A stretch of 64,000 nucleotides of DNA from JAUIAI01 sp049680625 (GTDB lineage Bacteria > Pseudomonadota > Gammaproteobacteria > Burkholderiales > Burkholderiaceae_E). Position 1 is the stretch's first letter, and each line of letters starts with the position of its first letter. Of this stretch, positions 42,919-51,422 are shown one piece after another. The position numbers and the translations under genes are program-made. The stretch is from positions 33,754 through 97,753 of the forward strand of contig JBAUID010000212.1 of NCBI GenBank assembly GCA_049680625.1, given 5' to 3'. The notes under the pieces are model-generated. The model saw only the letters and a list, made by a program, of their open reading frames with translations. It had not been told where the DNA came from and did not search any database.

Positions 42919-45339
42919 GTGCGTATGCCTATAACTTCTTCTCGCTGGCGGGAATTTGGCGGTTCGCCGCTGGTTCACCGTATATCGCTGGTCGTTTTTC
43001 TGAGTATTCTCAGCATCGAGCTGATCTTGCTCGGAATTTCTTATTTCGGTGAGCGAGACCGCTTGTTACAGCGGGTTGACGTATCGGTCGACTTTATTAC
43101 CCCGTTGCTGATTGGCAATGGCCCGGCGCAAACCGCGGCAACCCTTATCGCGGATGGTCATGAGAAAAATAAATACCCGTTAATAGGGGCTGCTATTGAA
43201 CGCAATGACCAGATTTACCTAGTTGGTGTAACTGATTCGACCCTGATGGCACGGACCGGCCCCGGTACCCATCGATTTCTGGATACCAAAGCTTCCATTT
43301 ACGATCGCTTTATCGCACGAACCGGCCCTGACGGCACGCGGGTCAACATCTGGCTGCGATTTAATGTTCATCAGATAACCGTGGATCTCCGCGGCTTTGT
43401 TGCCCGAATTATTGGCCTGGTTCTGGCGATTTGTCTCTTTGTCACCGCCGGTTGTATTCTGGGTCTGCATCCATTATTGATTCGACCCTTGATGGAACTG
43501 CGTGAGCTGATGATTGCTACTGGTGAGAGCGGACTGGCCACGGTGAAACCAAAAGATAAGCACACGTCGCGGGATGATGAGCTCGGCGATGTTTTTCGTG
43601 CGTTTGACCGAATGCGTAGTGCGCTATCGCGTGCCAGTGACGTGCGCACCAGACTCACCGATCGCTTTCAGGACTTTGCAGATCTGGGGGCAGACTGTTT
43701 TTTTGAGACTGGTGCAGACCAAAAGCTGAAGTTTGTTTCGGGTGACATTCAGTCATTATTGGGAATGGAACCCGGTTTGATCGTTGGCAAAACGGTCACC
43801 GAACTAATCAGAGAGGGGGTGATGCCGTTCCGCCATCCAGAACGGGTGGTAACCGAGCTTAGGGAAAACGGCTATTGGGAAGGTCGGCTGATGCAGGTTA
43901 ATGAGCGCAAAGATCCTAAATCAGTCAAGATCATTGTCAAATATCTACATGATGACAAAGGTCGGGAATGTGGTGTACGCGGCATTATTACCGATGTGAC
44001 TGTTGCCAGTGATCTGGCGCGTGAGCTTAGACATCAGGCAACCCATGACCCGCTGACCGGTTTGGTGAATCGTGCCGAATTTGAACGACGCCTGAATAAG
44101 GCCCTGGCTTCCTTTCTTGACCGAATGGAACCGTCGGTTGTCCTGTTGCTGGACTTGGATCGGTTCAAAGCAGTTAATGACACTTGCGGTCACCTGGCCG
44201 GAGACGAGTTGCTGAAGCAACTCTCTGTGTTGATTGGTCAACAAGTGCGTCACGGTGACGTTGTCGCCAGAATAGGTGGTGACGAATTTGCGCTTCTGCT
44301 GACCCGGTGCACTATTGATGACGGTGCCATTGTTGCCGAGAAAATTAGAGCAGCCGTAGAAAAATATCGTTATGTCTGGCACGGTGAGTCGTACGCTGTT
44401 GGCGCCAGTATTGGTGCGGCCCAGATGGAAAATTCGTTCAAGAATGGCGAAGAAGTCATGCGTGCTGCAGATGCCTGTTGCTATAAATCGAAGCAGGAAG
44501 GGCGCAATCGGGTATCACTTTATCGGCTCGGTGATGAACTGGTATCCAGTAACCACGGTGAGATGATGTGGTTGACCCAAATCAACCAGGGGTTGGAGGA
44601 AAACCGCTTCGAAATATATAAGCAGCCTATTGTTCCAGTTCAGGACGATGCGCCAGGCGGTGAACATTTTGAAGTGTTGTTGCGATTGCGCGGTCGTGAT
44701 GGCGTCATGTTGTCACCCGGAGAGTTCCTGCCGGCGGCTGAACGCTATGGGCTCATGGGTAGTATTGACCGCTGGGTAGTCGGCAAGATTGTTCCGTGGG
44801 TTGCGGGTCGCATTGCCAACGGTGCGACCAATCTGACGGTGAGTGTCAATTTGTCGGGGGCTTCGGCGTCGGATCCTGAATTTCAGGCTTTCCTGGTAGA
44901 GACTCTTGGCGAAAATTTTGAGGCGACCGCCGGATTGTGTTTTGAAATTACGGAAAGTGCGGCAGTGAAAAATCTTGCTGGAACAGCTGACTTTCTGACC
45001 TTGGTCCAGGAAATGGGTTGCCGAATCGCCCTGGACGACTTCGGCACCGGTTTCGCTTCAATGGACTACATCAAACACCTACCACTCGATTACATCAAGA
45101 TTGACGGGGCATTCATTAAGAATATTTCCGATAGCCCGCTCGACCGCGCACTGGTGCAGTGTGTGGCTTCGGTTGGGCGTTTGCTTAACGTGAAGACGGT
45201 TGGCGAGTTTGTAGAGTCAGCACAAACCATTGAAACGCTGCGTGAAGTTGGCATCGACTACGCTCAGGGATACTTCACGGGCAAGCCGGAACCATTGAAC
45301 ACGGACGATATGCAGGTGAACACGGCCGAGGTAGCCTGA
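42919..45339 (+). CDS. Membrane-bound diguanylate cyclase/phosphodiesterase (GGDEF-EAL)
   Basis: An 806-residue c-di-GMP turnover protein. A transmembrane helix lies at about residues 22-42, a periplasmic domain at about 43-155, a second helix at about 157-180, HAMP at about 180-235, and a PAS-like segment at about 245-360. The GGDEF domain (about 375-535) has an intact GGDEF (ARIGGDEFALL) and an RHGD inhibitory site exactly five residues before it. The EAL domain (about 545-800) has FEVLLRLRG, SVNLSG, EITES, DDFGTGFASMDYIKHLP and YIKIDGAFI, so both activities may be present. The start is GTG 42919; ATG 42925 is possible. It is a single gene converging on the 2Fe-2S-CoxG gene. Confidence 0.93.
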   Translation: MRMPITSSRWREFGGSPLVHRISLVVFLSILSIELILLGISYFGERDRLLQRVDVSVDFITPLLIGNGPAQTAATLIADGHEKNKYPLIGAAIERNDQIYLVGVTDSTLMARTGPGTHRFLDTKASIYDRFIARTGPDGTRVNIWLRFNVHQITVDLRGFVARIIGLVLAICLFVTAGCILGLHPLLIRPLMELRELMIATGESGLATVKPKDKHTSRDDELGDVFRAFDRMRSALSRASDVRTRLTDRFQDFADLGADCFFETGADQKLKFVSGDIQSLLGMEPGLIVGKTVTELIREGVMPFRHPERVVTELRENGYWEGRLMQVNERKDPKSVKIIVKYLHDDKGRECGVRGIITDVTVASDLARELRHQATHDPLTGLVNRAEFERRLNKALASFLDRMEPSVVLLLDLDRFKAVNDTCGHLAGDELLKQLSVLIGQQVRHGDVVARIGGDEFALLLTRCTIDDGAIVAEKIRAAVEKYRYVWHGESYAVGASIGAAQMENSFKNGEEVMRAADACCYKSKQEGRNRVSLYRLGDELVSSNHGEMMWLTQINQGLEENRFEIYKQPIVPVQDDAPGGEHFEVLLRLRGRDGVMLSPGEFLPAAERYGLMGSIDRWVVGKIVPWVAGRIANGATNLTVSVNLSGASASDPEFQAFLVETLGENFEATAGLCFEITESAAVKNLAGTADFLTLVQEMGCRIALDDFGTGFASMDYIKHLPLDYIKIDGAFIKNISDSPLDRALVQCVASVGRLLNVKTVGEFVESAQTIETLREVGIDYAQGYFTGKPEPLNTDDMQVNTAEVA

Positions 45340-45340
45340 G

Positions 45341-46627
45341 TCAGTTCTTGCGGAAAAATTGCCGTAGCCTGTCGGTAAGCAAGGCGAATAACGATCTGGC
45401 GATATTGACGCTGGCATTAGCGTTGGAATTCACGCCTTGGCCTGGCGTTGACTCTCCCGTGTCACCACCTAGGCGGCGGTCAACATTACCGGCAAAGTCG
45501 ACAAGCATACGCTTGACGAAGTCTCGCACCAGGCCAGAACGTGAAAACTGCGCCAGTGGGCCTTGCAACGCATATTGAATCGACAGCTTAACCCGCGTGC
45601 GATCGATACTCAGGGCCTCCAACTGGTAAGAAATATCGGCATTAGTGCGCGATTTGCTCAGGGAATCCTGACCCGCGCCCTGCAGTATGGCGCTATAGTT
45701 TTCGTCGTTTCTTTCAAGCCGGGCGCCACCAACGAAGGATGCCGACATTGGGCCGAATCGGATCGCAATTCGCCCTTTAACGCGTTCATTGTCATAACTG
45801 TCGATGGATGCGCCGGGCAGGCAGCTTGCCACCGCCGGCAAGTCGCCCATGAACTGCCAGACCTGGCTGACCGAAAAAGCCAGCTCAAAGACATCTTCAA
45901 TGCGGTTGGGATCATCTGCCGTGCGGGAAATTTTTTCTGATCCTTTTACACCCTCCACATTTGGTGCGCCGACCTGAGCGAATGTCTTGGTGTCTTCTGT
46001 TGTTACTGATGAACTGGTCGCCGCATCGAATGGCTGAAATTGAACGGTTGTCTGCGTATGCCTGTCAGATGAGCCTGTCGTACCAGAAGGTTTGAGGTCT
46101 GAGGGGGTGCTTTCGCCAGCCGTTGCCCGCACACGTAACGCAGTAACTGCATCATCCGGTGTCTGCTGGTAATGATCTAAAACATCGCTGATTGCATTGA
46201 CAATTCCCTGGTACCCCGTGCAACGGCACAGGTTACCGGCCAACTCAAGCCGAATGGTTTGTTCATCAGCCCTGGGGTAGCGCAATACGATGTCGCGTGC
46301 GGTTGCGAGCATTCCCGGTGTGCAATAACCGCATTGCAGACCGTGGTGGGTATTAAAAGCCAGGCGCAGGCGTTGCATAACGGGGTCGCTATCGTAACCC
46401 TCCACCGTGGTGACACTTTTTCCGTCGCAGGCTGCGGCAAAGGTAATACAAGAGCGGACCGGTTCTCCGTCCAGCAGCACGGTACAGGCACCACAAACTC
46501 CGTGCTCACAGCCCAGGTGGGTACCGGTCAGTGCCAGGTTTTCACGTAGAAAGTCCCCGAGGTGGGTTCGGTCTGGTGCCGCAGATCGCATGGTTTCACC
46601 ATTGACCGCGATTGTGATTGTTTTCAT
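45341..46627 (-). CDS. Fusion of Mo-hydroxylase 2Fe-2S subunit with a CoxG (SRPBCC) domain
   Basis: A 428-residue fusion. Residues 1-155 are a normal 2Fe-2S subunit: CEHGVCGACTVLLDG, CGYCTPGML and LCRCTGYQGI. A variable linker of about 80 residues follows. Residues about 240-378 are a CoxG-type domain (VSQVWQFMGDLPAVASCLPGA, then FGPMSASFVGGARL and YALQGPLAQFSR). The last 28 residues (ARSLFALLTDRLRQFFRKN) form an amphipathic tail. CoxG proteins attach Mo-CODH to the membrane or quinone pool; here the function seems built into the iron-sulfur subunit. It overlaps the FAD-subunit gene by 4 bases and is last in the operon. Confidence 0.92.
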   Translation of the reverse strand: MKTITIAVNGETMRSAAPDRTHLGDFLRENLALTGTHLGCEHGVCGACTVLLDGEPVRSCITFAAACDGKSVTTVEGYDSDPVMQRLRLAFNTHHGLQCGYCTPGMLATARDIVLRYPRADEQTIRLELAGNLCRCTGYQGIVNAISDVLDHYQQTPDDAVTALRVRATAGESTPSDLKPSGTTGSSDRHTQTTVQFQPFDAATSSSVTTEDTKTFAQVGAPNVEGVKGSEKISRTADDPNRIEDVFELAFSVSQVWQFMGDLPAVASCLPGASIDSYDNERVKGRIAIRFGPMSASFVGGARLERNDENYSAILQGAGQDSLSKSRTNADISYQLEALSIDRTRVKLSIQYALQGPLAQFSRSGLVRDFVKRMLVDFAGNVDRRLGGDTGESTPGQGVNSNANASVNIARSLFALLTDRLRQFFRKN

Positions 46628-47535
46628 GCGTTACCCCCACCGTTTCCGCTGTTTCCCGTACTTCCCTTGCTTCCCTTGCTTCCCTTACTCAGCGGAATCC
46701 CACAGATGCCTGCCTGTTGCAGGGCGCGTTCGATAGCAACGGCATGCCACTGGCACCTGGCGGCATCATTGGCATCGACAACTGCGCTAACGCTTTGAAG
46801 CAGGTTTGCGCGGCTCATGGCTTGAGACTCTCCGCGGGCGAGCGCGGCCGCCAACTGGGGAAGGGTGGTCGGCGGGCCATCCAGGGCACCCAGAATAATG
46901 CAGGCTGTTGCGGTTGACGCCTCAAATCGAACGGCCGCACTGGCATGAGCGAACTCGCCAGGCTTGCGGCAAAACTTGACGTATCCCCAGTGTATGTCTT
47001 GCGGCGGATTCGGGATTGTGATGCCGGTGATCAATTCGTCGGCTTTGAGAGCGGTTGTATATGCACCTACAAGAAACTGGCTGATTGGTAAGTTGCGTTG
47101 CGACTGGTGAGATGCGATATGAACAATTGCGTCAAAGGCAGATAGAACGACCACCCAGTCGGCAGCAGGGTCTGCATGGGCCAGACTACCTCCGATGGTG
47201 CCGCGATTTCGCACGGCTCGATAAGCAATATCACGGGCCACGGATTGCAGCGGATGGCCGCGTAATAAGTCGTGACGTCCATCTTCGATCTGCGCGTGGG
47301 TCACCCCGGCGCCGATGCGAATGCCATCTGTCTCCTGGCGCACGTTGAGCAGATCCGGCAACTGACTGACGTCAACCAGATTGTCTGGCCGGGTAAGTCG
47401 CATGTTTAGCATCGGCCCCAGCGACTGACTGCCGGCGATGACTTTTGTTGATGTTGAGACATCGCCGGTATGCAGCTTGCTTAGAGCATCGGTTAACGAG
47501 CTTGCCCGTTGGTATTCAAATCGAGCGGCCTTCAT
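46624..47535 (-). CDS. Mo-hydroxylase FAD-binding subunit (CoxM-like)
   Basis: A 303-residue medium subunit. VIAGSQSLGPMLNMRLTRP (about residues 33-51) is the first FAD motif and RNRGTIGGSLAHADPAADW (about 110-128) the second. GITIPNPP and WGYVKFCRKPGEFAHAS follow. The C-terminus has a low-complexity tail of Gly-Ser-Lys repeats, encoded by a 9-bp tandem repeat, not part of the fold. The gene overlaps both neighbours by 4 bases (large subunit upstream, 2Fe-2S-CoxG fusion downstream). Confidence 0.94.
   Translation of the reverse strand: MKAARFEYQRASSLTDALSKLHTGDVSTSTKVIAGSQSLGPMLNMRLTRPDNLVDVSQLPDLLNVRQETDGIRIGAGVTHAQIEDGRHDLLRGHPLQSVARDIAYRAVRNRGTIGGSLAHADPAADWVVVLSAFDAIVHIASHQSQRNLPISQFLVGAYTTALKADELITGITIPNPPQDIHWGYVKFCRKPGEFAHASAAVRFEASTATACIILGALDGPPTTLPQLAAALARGESQAMSRANLLQSVSAVVDANDAARCQWHAVAIERALQQAGICGIPLSKGSKGSKGSTGNSGNGGGNA
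46661..46687. repeat. 9-bp tandem repeat at the C-terminus of the FAD subunit
   Basis: CTTCCCTTG occurs at 46661-46669 and 46670-46678, and CTTCCCTTA at 46679-46687, encoding Lys-Gly-Ser repeats on the minus strand. Degenerate copies continue to about 46641. Confidence 0.92.
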
Positions 47536-49910
47536 TGCTCGCTCCGACTGCTGGTTGTTGAATTGCCTAACGCTTCGAGTAAGCGGCGCGGGGTCAGTGG
47601 CGTCATATTGACTTCGCTGGCGCCAATACGGGTCAGAGCATCGTTGACAGCATTGAAGATAACCGCAGGTGGGGCGATCGCCCCACCTTCACCCATTCCC
47701 TTGGCGCCAAAAGCTGTATGTGGTGATGGGGTTTCCGTGTGTTCCATCTGAATTGCCGGAATTTCGGTGGCTCCGGGCAGTAAGTAATCTGCCAGGGTTG
47801 ACGCGAGGGGTTGTCCGTTCGAATCGTAAGGCATTTCTTCATACAAAGCGGTGCCAATGCCCTGGGCTATTCCGCCGAGCATTTGTCCTTCAACAACCAA
47901 CGGATTGATGATTGTGCCGCAATCTTCGACTACGACGTAGTCGAGAACTTCAACATCACCGGTGTCAGTATCAATGGCAACAACGGCGGCCTGGCTTGCA
48001 TAACTGAATGCGCCGGTATCCACCTTGGGTTTGTAACCCATGGTTGTTTCCAGGCCCGCCCGGTCGACATCATCGGGCAAACGTTGCGGGGTCAGATACC
48101 AGGCATTGGCAATATCCGCCAGGGCAATGGATTGGTGGTCGGTATTCGCAAAGCCACCACCAAGGACTATGGTCTGGCAATCGACCTTCATCAGGTGGGC
48201 CGCAATATGCTTTATTCTGGGAACGAGTTCTTCACAGGCAGCAGCGACCGCGCCCCCTGACATTACCAGTGAACGTGAGGCGTAGGTGCCGGTAGAAAAC
48301 GGTGTCTGTCCGGTATCACCGTGAATCATTTTTATTCGATCAACATCGATTCCAAGGATTTCATTGGCAATCTGGGCAAAGGTTGTCTCCATACCCTGTC
48401 CATGTGAATGAACACCTACCCGTAATTCAAGCCCACCATCAGCAGTGATCTTGACGCTGGCCTGATCGTAGCCTGGTATCAGTGGTGTTCCCCAGCCGGC
48501 GAACACCGAAGTACCGTGGGCTGATTGCTCGGTATATGTGGCCAGTCCAACGCCAATCAGGCGGCCATCCGCCTCACCCTGGGACTGACGTGCACGCACG
48601 GCGTCAAATTGAATCATTTCCAATACCCGTTTCAGACTGGCCGGGTAGTCGCCACTATCAAATGCTTTGTTTGCGATATTGGTATAAGGCATTTGCTCCG
48701 CGGACACCAGGTTCTCAAGCCTTATTTCCCAGGGTTCACGCCCCACGGCGCGCGCTACTGCATCAAGCGTCAGTTCCATGGCAAAGCAGACGCTGGTTCG
48801 CGCAACACCGCGATAAGGCACGAAGCCAGGTTTGTTGGTGGCAACACAGCGGGTTTCACAACGGTAGCCCAATAGCGCATACGGCCCGGGCAGATTACCC
48901 AGGGCCTGACCCGGTTCGAGCCCGACCGTGAATGGCCAAACCGAATACGCACCACCGTCGATGGTGATCACCGCATCCAGCGCCAGAACTTTGCCACGTT
49001 GGTCGGCATAGGCCGTCATCTCGTAGTGATGTTGGCGGGAGTTCGCCCCGGCAATCAAATGTTCGCGACGGTCTTCAAGATACCGAAACGGTCGCTTATG
49101 CGTTTTGGCAAGCCAGGCGATACAGACTTCTTCAGGATGCAAAACGCATTTGTAGCCAAAAGCGCCGCCAACGTCGGGGGAAACCACCCGTAAGTCGGCT
49201 TCATTCATATCGAGGAATTCAGCCAGGGCGGTGCGAATCATGTGCGGCACCTGGGTTGCGCTGACAACGACAAGTTGATCTGCCTGGAAATCCCAGTACG
49301 CCATGACCGCCATTCCTTCAAGTGGCACCATGCACTGACGCGACAATTCGACTGTCCGTTTGACGATGACGTCGGCCTGCGCCGAATAATGATCAAAGTG
49401 CTGATCAGCATTCAGCGTCATGAACCGGTTGTGTTCCCAATGGTCGTGGAGCAGATCGGCGCTGGCCGCCATGGAGTCGTCAGCATTGGCGTATACCGGC
49501 AACTCGGTGTATTCAACTTCGATTTGCTCAACCAGGTCTTCGGCCTCAGCACGGGTGGCGGCGAATGCAAGCGCAATGGCCTCGCCGACATAGCGCACCT
49601 TGTTGTGTGCAAGCGGTGGTTGGCCCGATGTCTGATACGTCGGCAGTTTTGAGTCAGCTACGATATCGCGCGCGTCCATCATCGAGCGCACAACAACATC
49701 GGGCGCGATGGTTTCTGGAATGGTGATCTGCTCGATGCGGGCGTGCGCCAGCGGGCTGCGCAAGAAGGCCACTTCGCGTAGCCCAGACATCTTCATGTCG
49801 CCCACAAAGTTACCTTTGCCCGCGAGATGGCGAGCATCTTCTTTGCGCGGAATACGGGCCCCGACGCCCTGGGCTTTGATAACTTTTAATGGCCCGTCGC
49901 TCTGATCCAT
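47532..49910 (-). CDS. Mo-hydroxylase large, molybdopterin-binding subunit
   Basis: A catalytic subunit of about 792 residues. IPRKEDARHLAGKGNFVGD begins the protein. DVGGAFGYKCVLHPEE and RPFRYLEDRREHL mark the molybdopterin part, and AKGMGEGGAIAPPAV near the end carries the catalytic Glu. The loop is PYRGVARTSVCF, so it is not a form I CO dehydrogenase. I choose ATG 49910, preceded by AAGGCGAG; an open frame to 50030 adds unconserved residues. It is first in the minus-strand operon large - FAD - 2Fe-2S/CoxG. The substrate is unknown; glyoxal-, isoquinoline- or purine-like compounds are all possible. Confidence 0.94.
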   Translation of the reverse strand: MDQSDGPLKVIKAQGVGARIPRKEDARHLAGKGNFVGDMKMSGLREVAFLRSPLAHARIEQITIPETIAPDVVVRSMMDARDIVADSKLPTYQTSGQPPLAHNKVRYVGEAIALAFAATRAEAEDLVEQIEVEYTELPVYANADDSMAASADLLHDHWEHNRFMTLNADQHFDHYSAQADVIVKRTVELSRQCMVPLEGMAVMAYWDFQADQLVVVSATQVPHMIRTALAEFLDMNEADLRVVSPDVGGAFGYKCVLHPEEVCIAWLAKTHKRPFRYLEDRREHLIAGANSRQHHYEMTAYADQRGKVLALDAVITIDGGAYSVWPFTVGLEPGQALGNLPGPYALLGYRCETRCVATNKPGFVPYRGVARTSVCFAMELTLDAVARAVGREPWEIRLENLVSAEQMPYTNIANKAFDSGDYPASLKRVLEMIQFDAVRARQSQGEADGRLIGVGLATYTEQSAHGTSVFAGWGTPLIPGYDQASVKITADGGLELRVGVHSHGQGMETTFAQIANEILGIDVDRIKMIHGDTGQTPFSTGTYASRSLVMSGGAVAAACEELVPRIKHIAAHLMKVDCQTIVLGGGFANTDHQSIALADIANAWYLTPQRLPDDVDRAGLETTMGYKPKVDTGAFSYASQAAVVAIDTDTGDVEVLDYVVVEDCGTIINPLVVEGQMLGGIAQGIGTALYEEMPYDSNGQPLASTLADYLLPGATEIPAIQMEHTETPSPHTAFGAKGMGEGGAIAPPAVIFNAVNDALTRIGASEVNMTPLTPRRLLEALGNSTTSSRSEQ

Positions 49911-50123
49911 GTCTGCTCGCCTTCGTCTATATTGTCTTAGTTCATTGTTTGGTTTGATGCCCGCGTACAATCGCTCAATTTCTACCGTCAAGAATGGAGC
50001 CGTCGGTTTTTTGTGCGCTACAGGCATCAATGTTGGTTAGTTTACTGATAAATCGCAGGCGCGCGTCCTGGCCCGGACATCTTGTTTGGTACATTGACGC
50101 ATTAATCTTTCGGGCGAATCGAG

Positions 50124-51407
50124 ATGAACTCAGGCAAAGCTGACCCTAACACCAACCGCAGCGAGAACGCGACCAGCGGCAGCGACAATGGGTCTGGCCC
50201 GGTATCGCAATACGACGTGATTGTTATTGGTGCCGGCATTGCTGGTGCCTCGGTTGCTGCGAGGCTTGTGCCCAAGGCGCGGGTCTTGCTTTTAGAAATG
50301 GAGTCGCAACCCGGTTATCACACCACCGGTCGTTCTGCCGCGTTGTTCAGTGAAACCTACGGCCCGATGCCCATTCGGGCATTGACCCGGGCATCGCAGG
50401 GCTTTTTTAACAAACCACCGGCCGGTTTTGCCAGCAACCCGCTGCTTTCCGACCGTGGCGCCATGCTGATTGCCAGGAGTGATCAGTTAACAGCCCTTGA
50501 TGCTCTGATTAGTGAGTCTGAAAAACTCAGCCCGGTTCGCCGGCTGGACGCTGAACAAGCCCTGGCATTGTGTCCGCTACTGCGTCGCGACTACGTGGCT
50601 GGAGCAATGTTGGAGACCAGTGCGCGCGATATTGACGTGAACGGACTGCACCAGGGTTTTCTTCGGATGTTTCGGGCCGGTGGTGGCGAACTGAAAAACA
50701 GCCGGCTGGTCACCCGGCTGGAAGCGAGTGCTTCGGGTTGGTTGGTTAGGGTGGGTGACCAGGCCTATCGAGGCTCAGTGGTTATTAACGCGGCCGGCGC
50801 CTGGGCGGAGCATATTGGCCAGCTTGCCGGCACCGAGCCCATTGGACTGGTCCCAAAACGGCGCACGGCACTGATCGTCGCCGCGCCGAGTTGGGCTGAA
50901 TCCACCTCCGGCTCCGATGGCGGCAAGAAACACCACGGGCAGCTCGCTCCTTTAGCGGCCTGGCCTGCCGTTATCGATGTTGACGAACAGTTCTACATGA
51001 AACCCGATGCCGGGCGCTTACTGATTTCGCCTGCTGACGAAACGCCGTCACCGCCTTGTGATGCGCAGCCTGACGAATTGGACATTGCTACCTGTGTTGA
51101 TCGAATTCAAACCGCCTTTGATCTGCCGGTGCCCCGCATTGAAAATCAATGGGCAGGCTTGCGGAGTTTCGTTCTAGATAAAACACCGGTTTGTGGTTAT
51201 GACGGCAGCTTGCCCGGGTTTTTCTGGCTTGCCGGGCAGGGCGGATACGGAATTCAGTCGGCCCCCGCGTTGTCGCGAGTGGCGGCAGCCCTGATCAACC
51301 GGGAACCAATACCGGATGACATTCTTTCCAGTGGATTGAACCCGAACGACTTATCGGTTACACGCCCCGGGCTTAACCGCGTACTTCAGGTCTTTGGCAA
51401 CGCTTAA
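50124..51407 (+). CDS. FAD-dependent oxidoreductase of the DAO family
   Basis: A 427-residue flavoprotein of the glycine/D-amino acid oxidase group. VIVIGAGIAGASVAARL (about residues 33-49) binds FAD. GYHTTGRSAALFSETYG is typical of this branch, and GFFWLAGQGGYGIQSAPALS near the end closes the cofactor site. The first 30 residues (Asn/Ser/Gly-rich) are unconserved leader. It lies in the divergent space from the Mo-hydroxylase operon and converges on hyuB, 15 bases away. A D-amino acid, sarcosine-like or glycerol-3-phosphate-like substrate cannot be told apart. Confidence 0.92.
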   Translation: MNSGKADPNTNRSENATSGSDNGSGPVSQYDVIVIGAGIAGASVAARLVPKARVLLLEMESQPGYHTTGRSAALFSETYGPMPIRALTRASQGFFNKPPAGFASNPLLSDRGAMLIARSDQLTALDALISESEKLSPVRRLDAEQALALCPLLRRDYVAGAMLETSARDIDVNGLHQGFLRMFRAGGGELKNSRLVTRLEASASGWLVRVGDQAYRGSVVINAAGAWAEHIGQLAGTEPIGLVPKRRTALIVAAPSWAESTSGSDGGKKHHGQLAPLAAWPAVIDVDEQFYMKPDAGRLLISPADETPSPPCDAQPDELDIATCVDRIQTAFDLPVPRIENQWAGLRSFVLDKTPVCGYDGSLPGFFWLAGQGGYGIQSAPALSRVAAALINREPIPDDILSSGLNPNDLSVTRPGLNRVLQVFGNA

Positions 51408-51422
51408 ATGCATCGGCAGCGG

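Noticed and set aside
45341..49910. Second CO dehydrogenase operon because of the CoxG domain
   Set aside because: The large-subunit loop is PYRGVAR and not that of CODH; the CoxG domain alone does not define the substrate.
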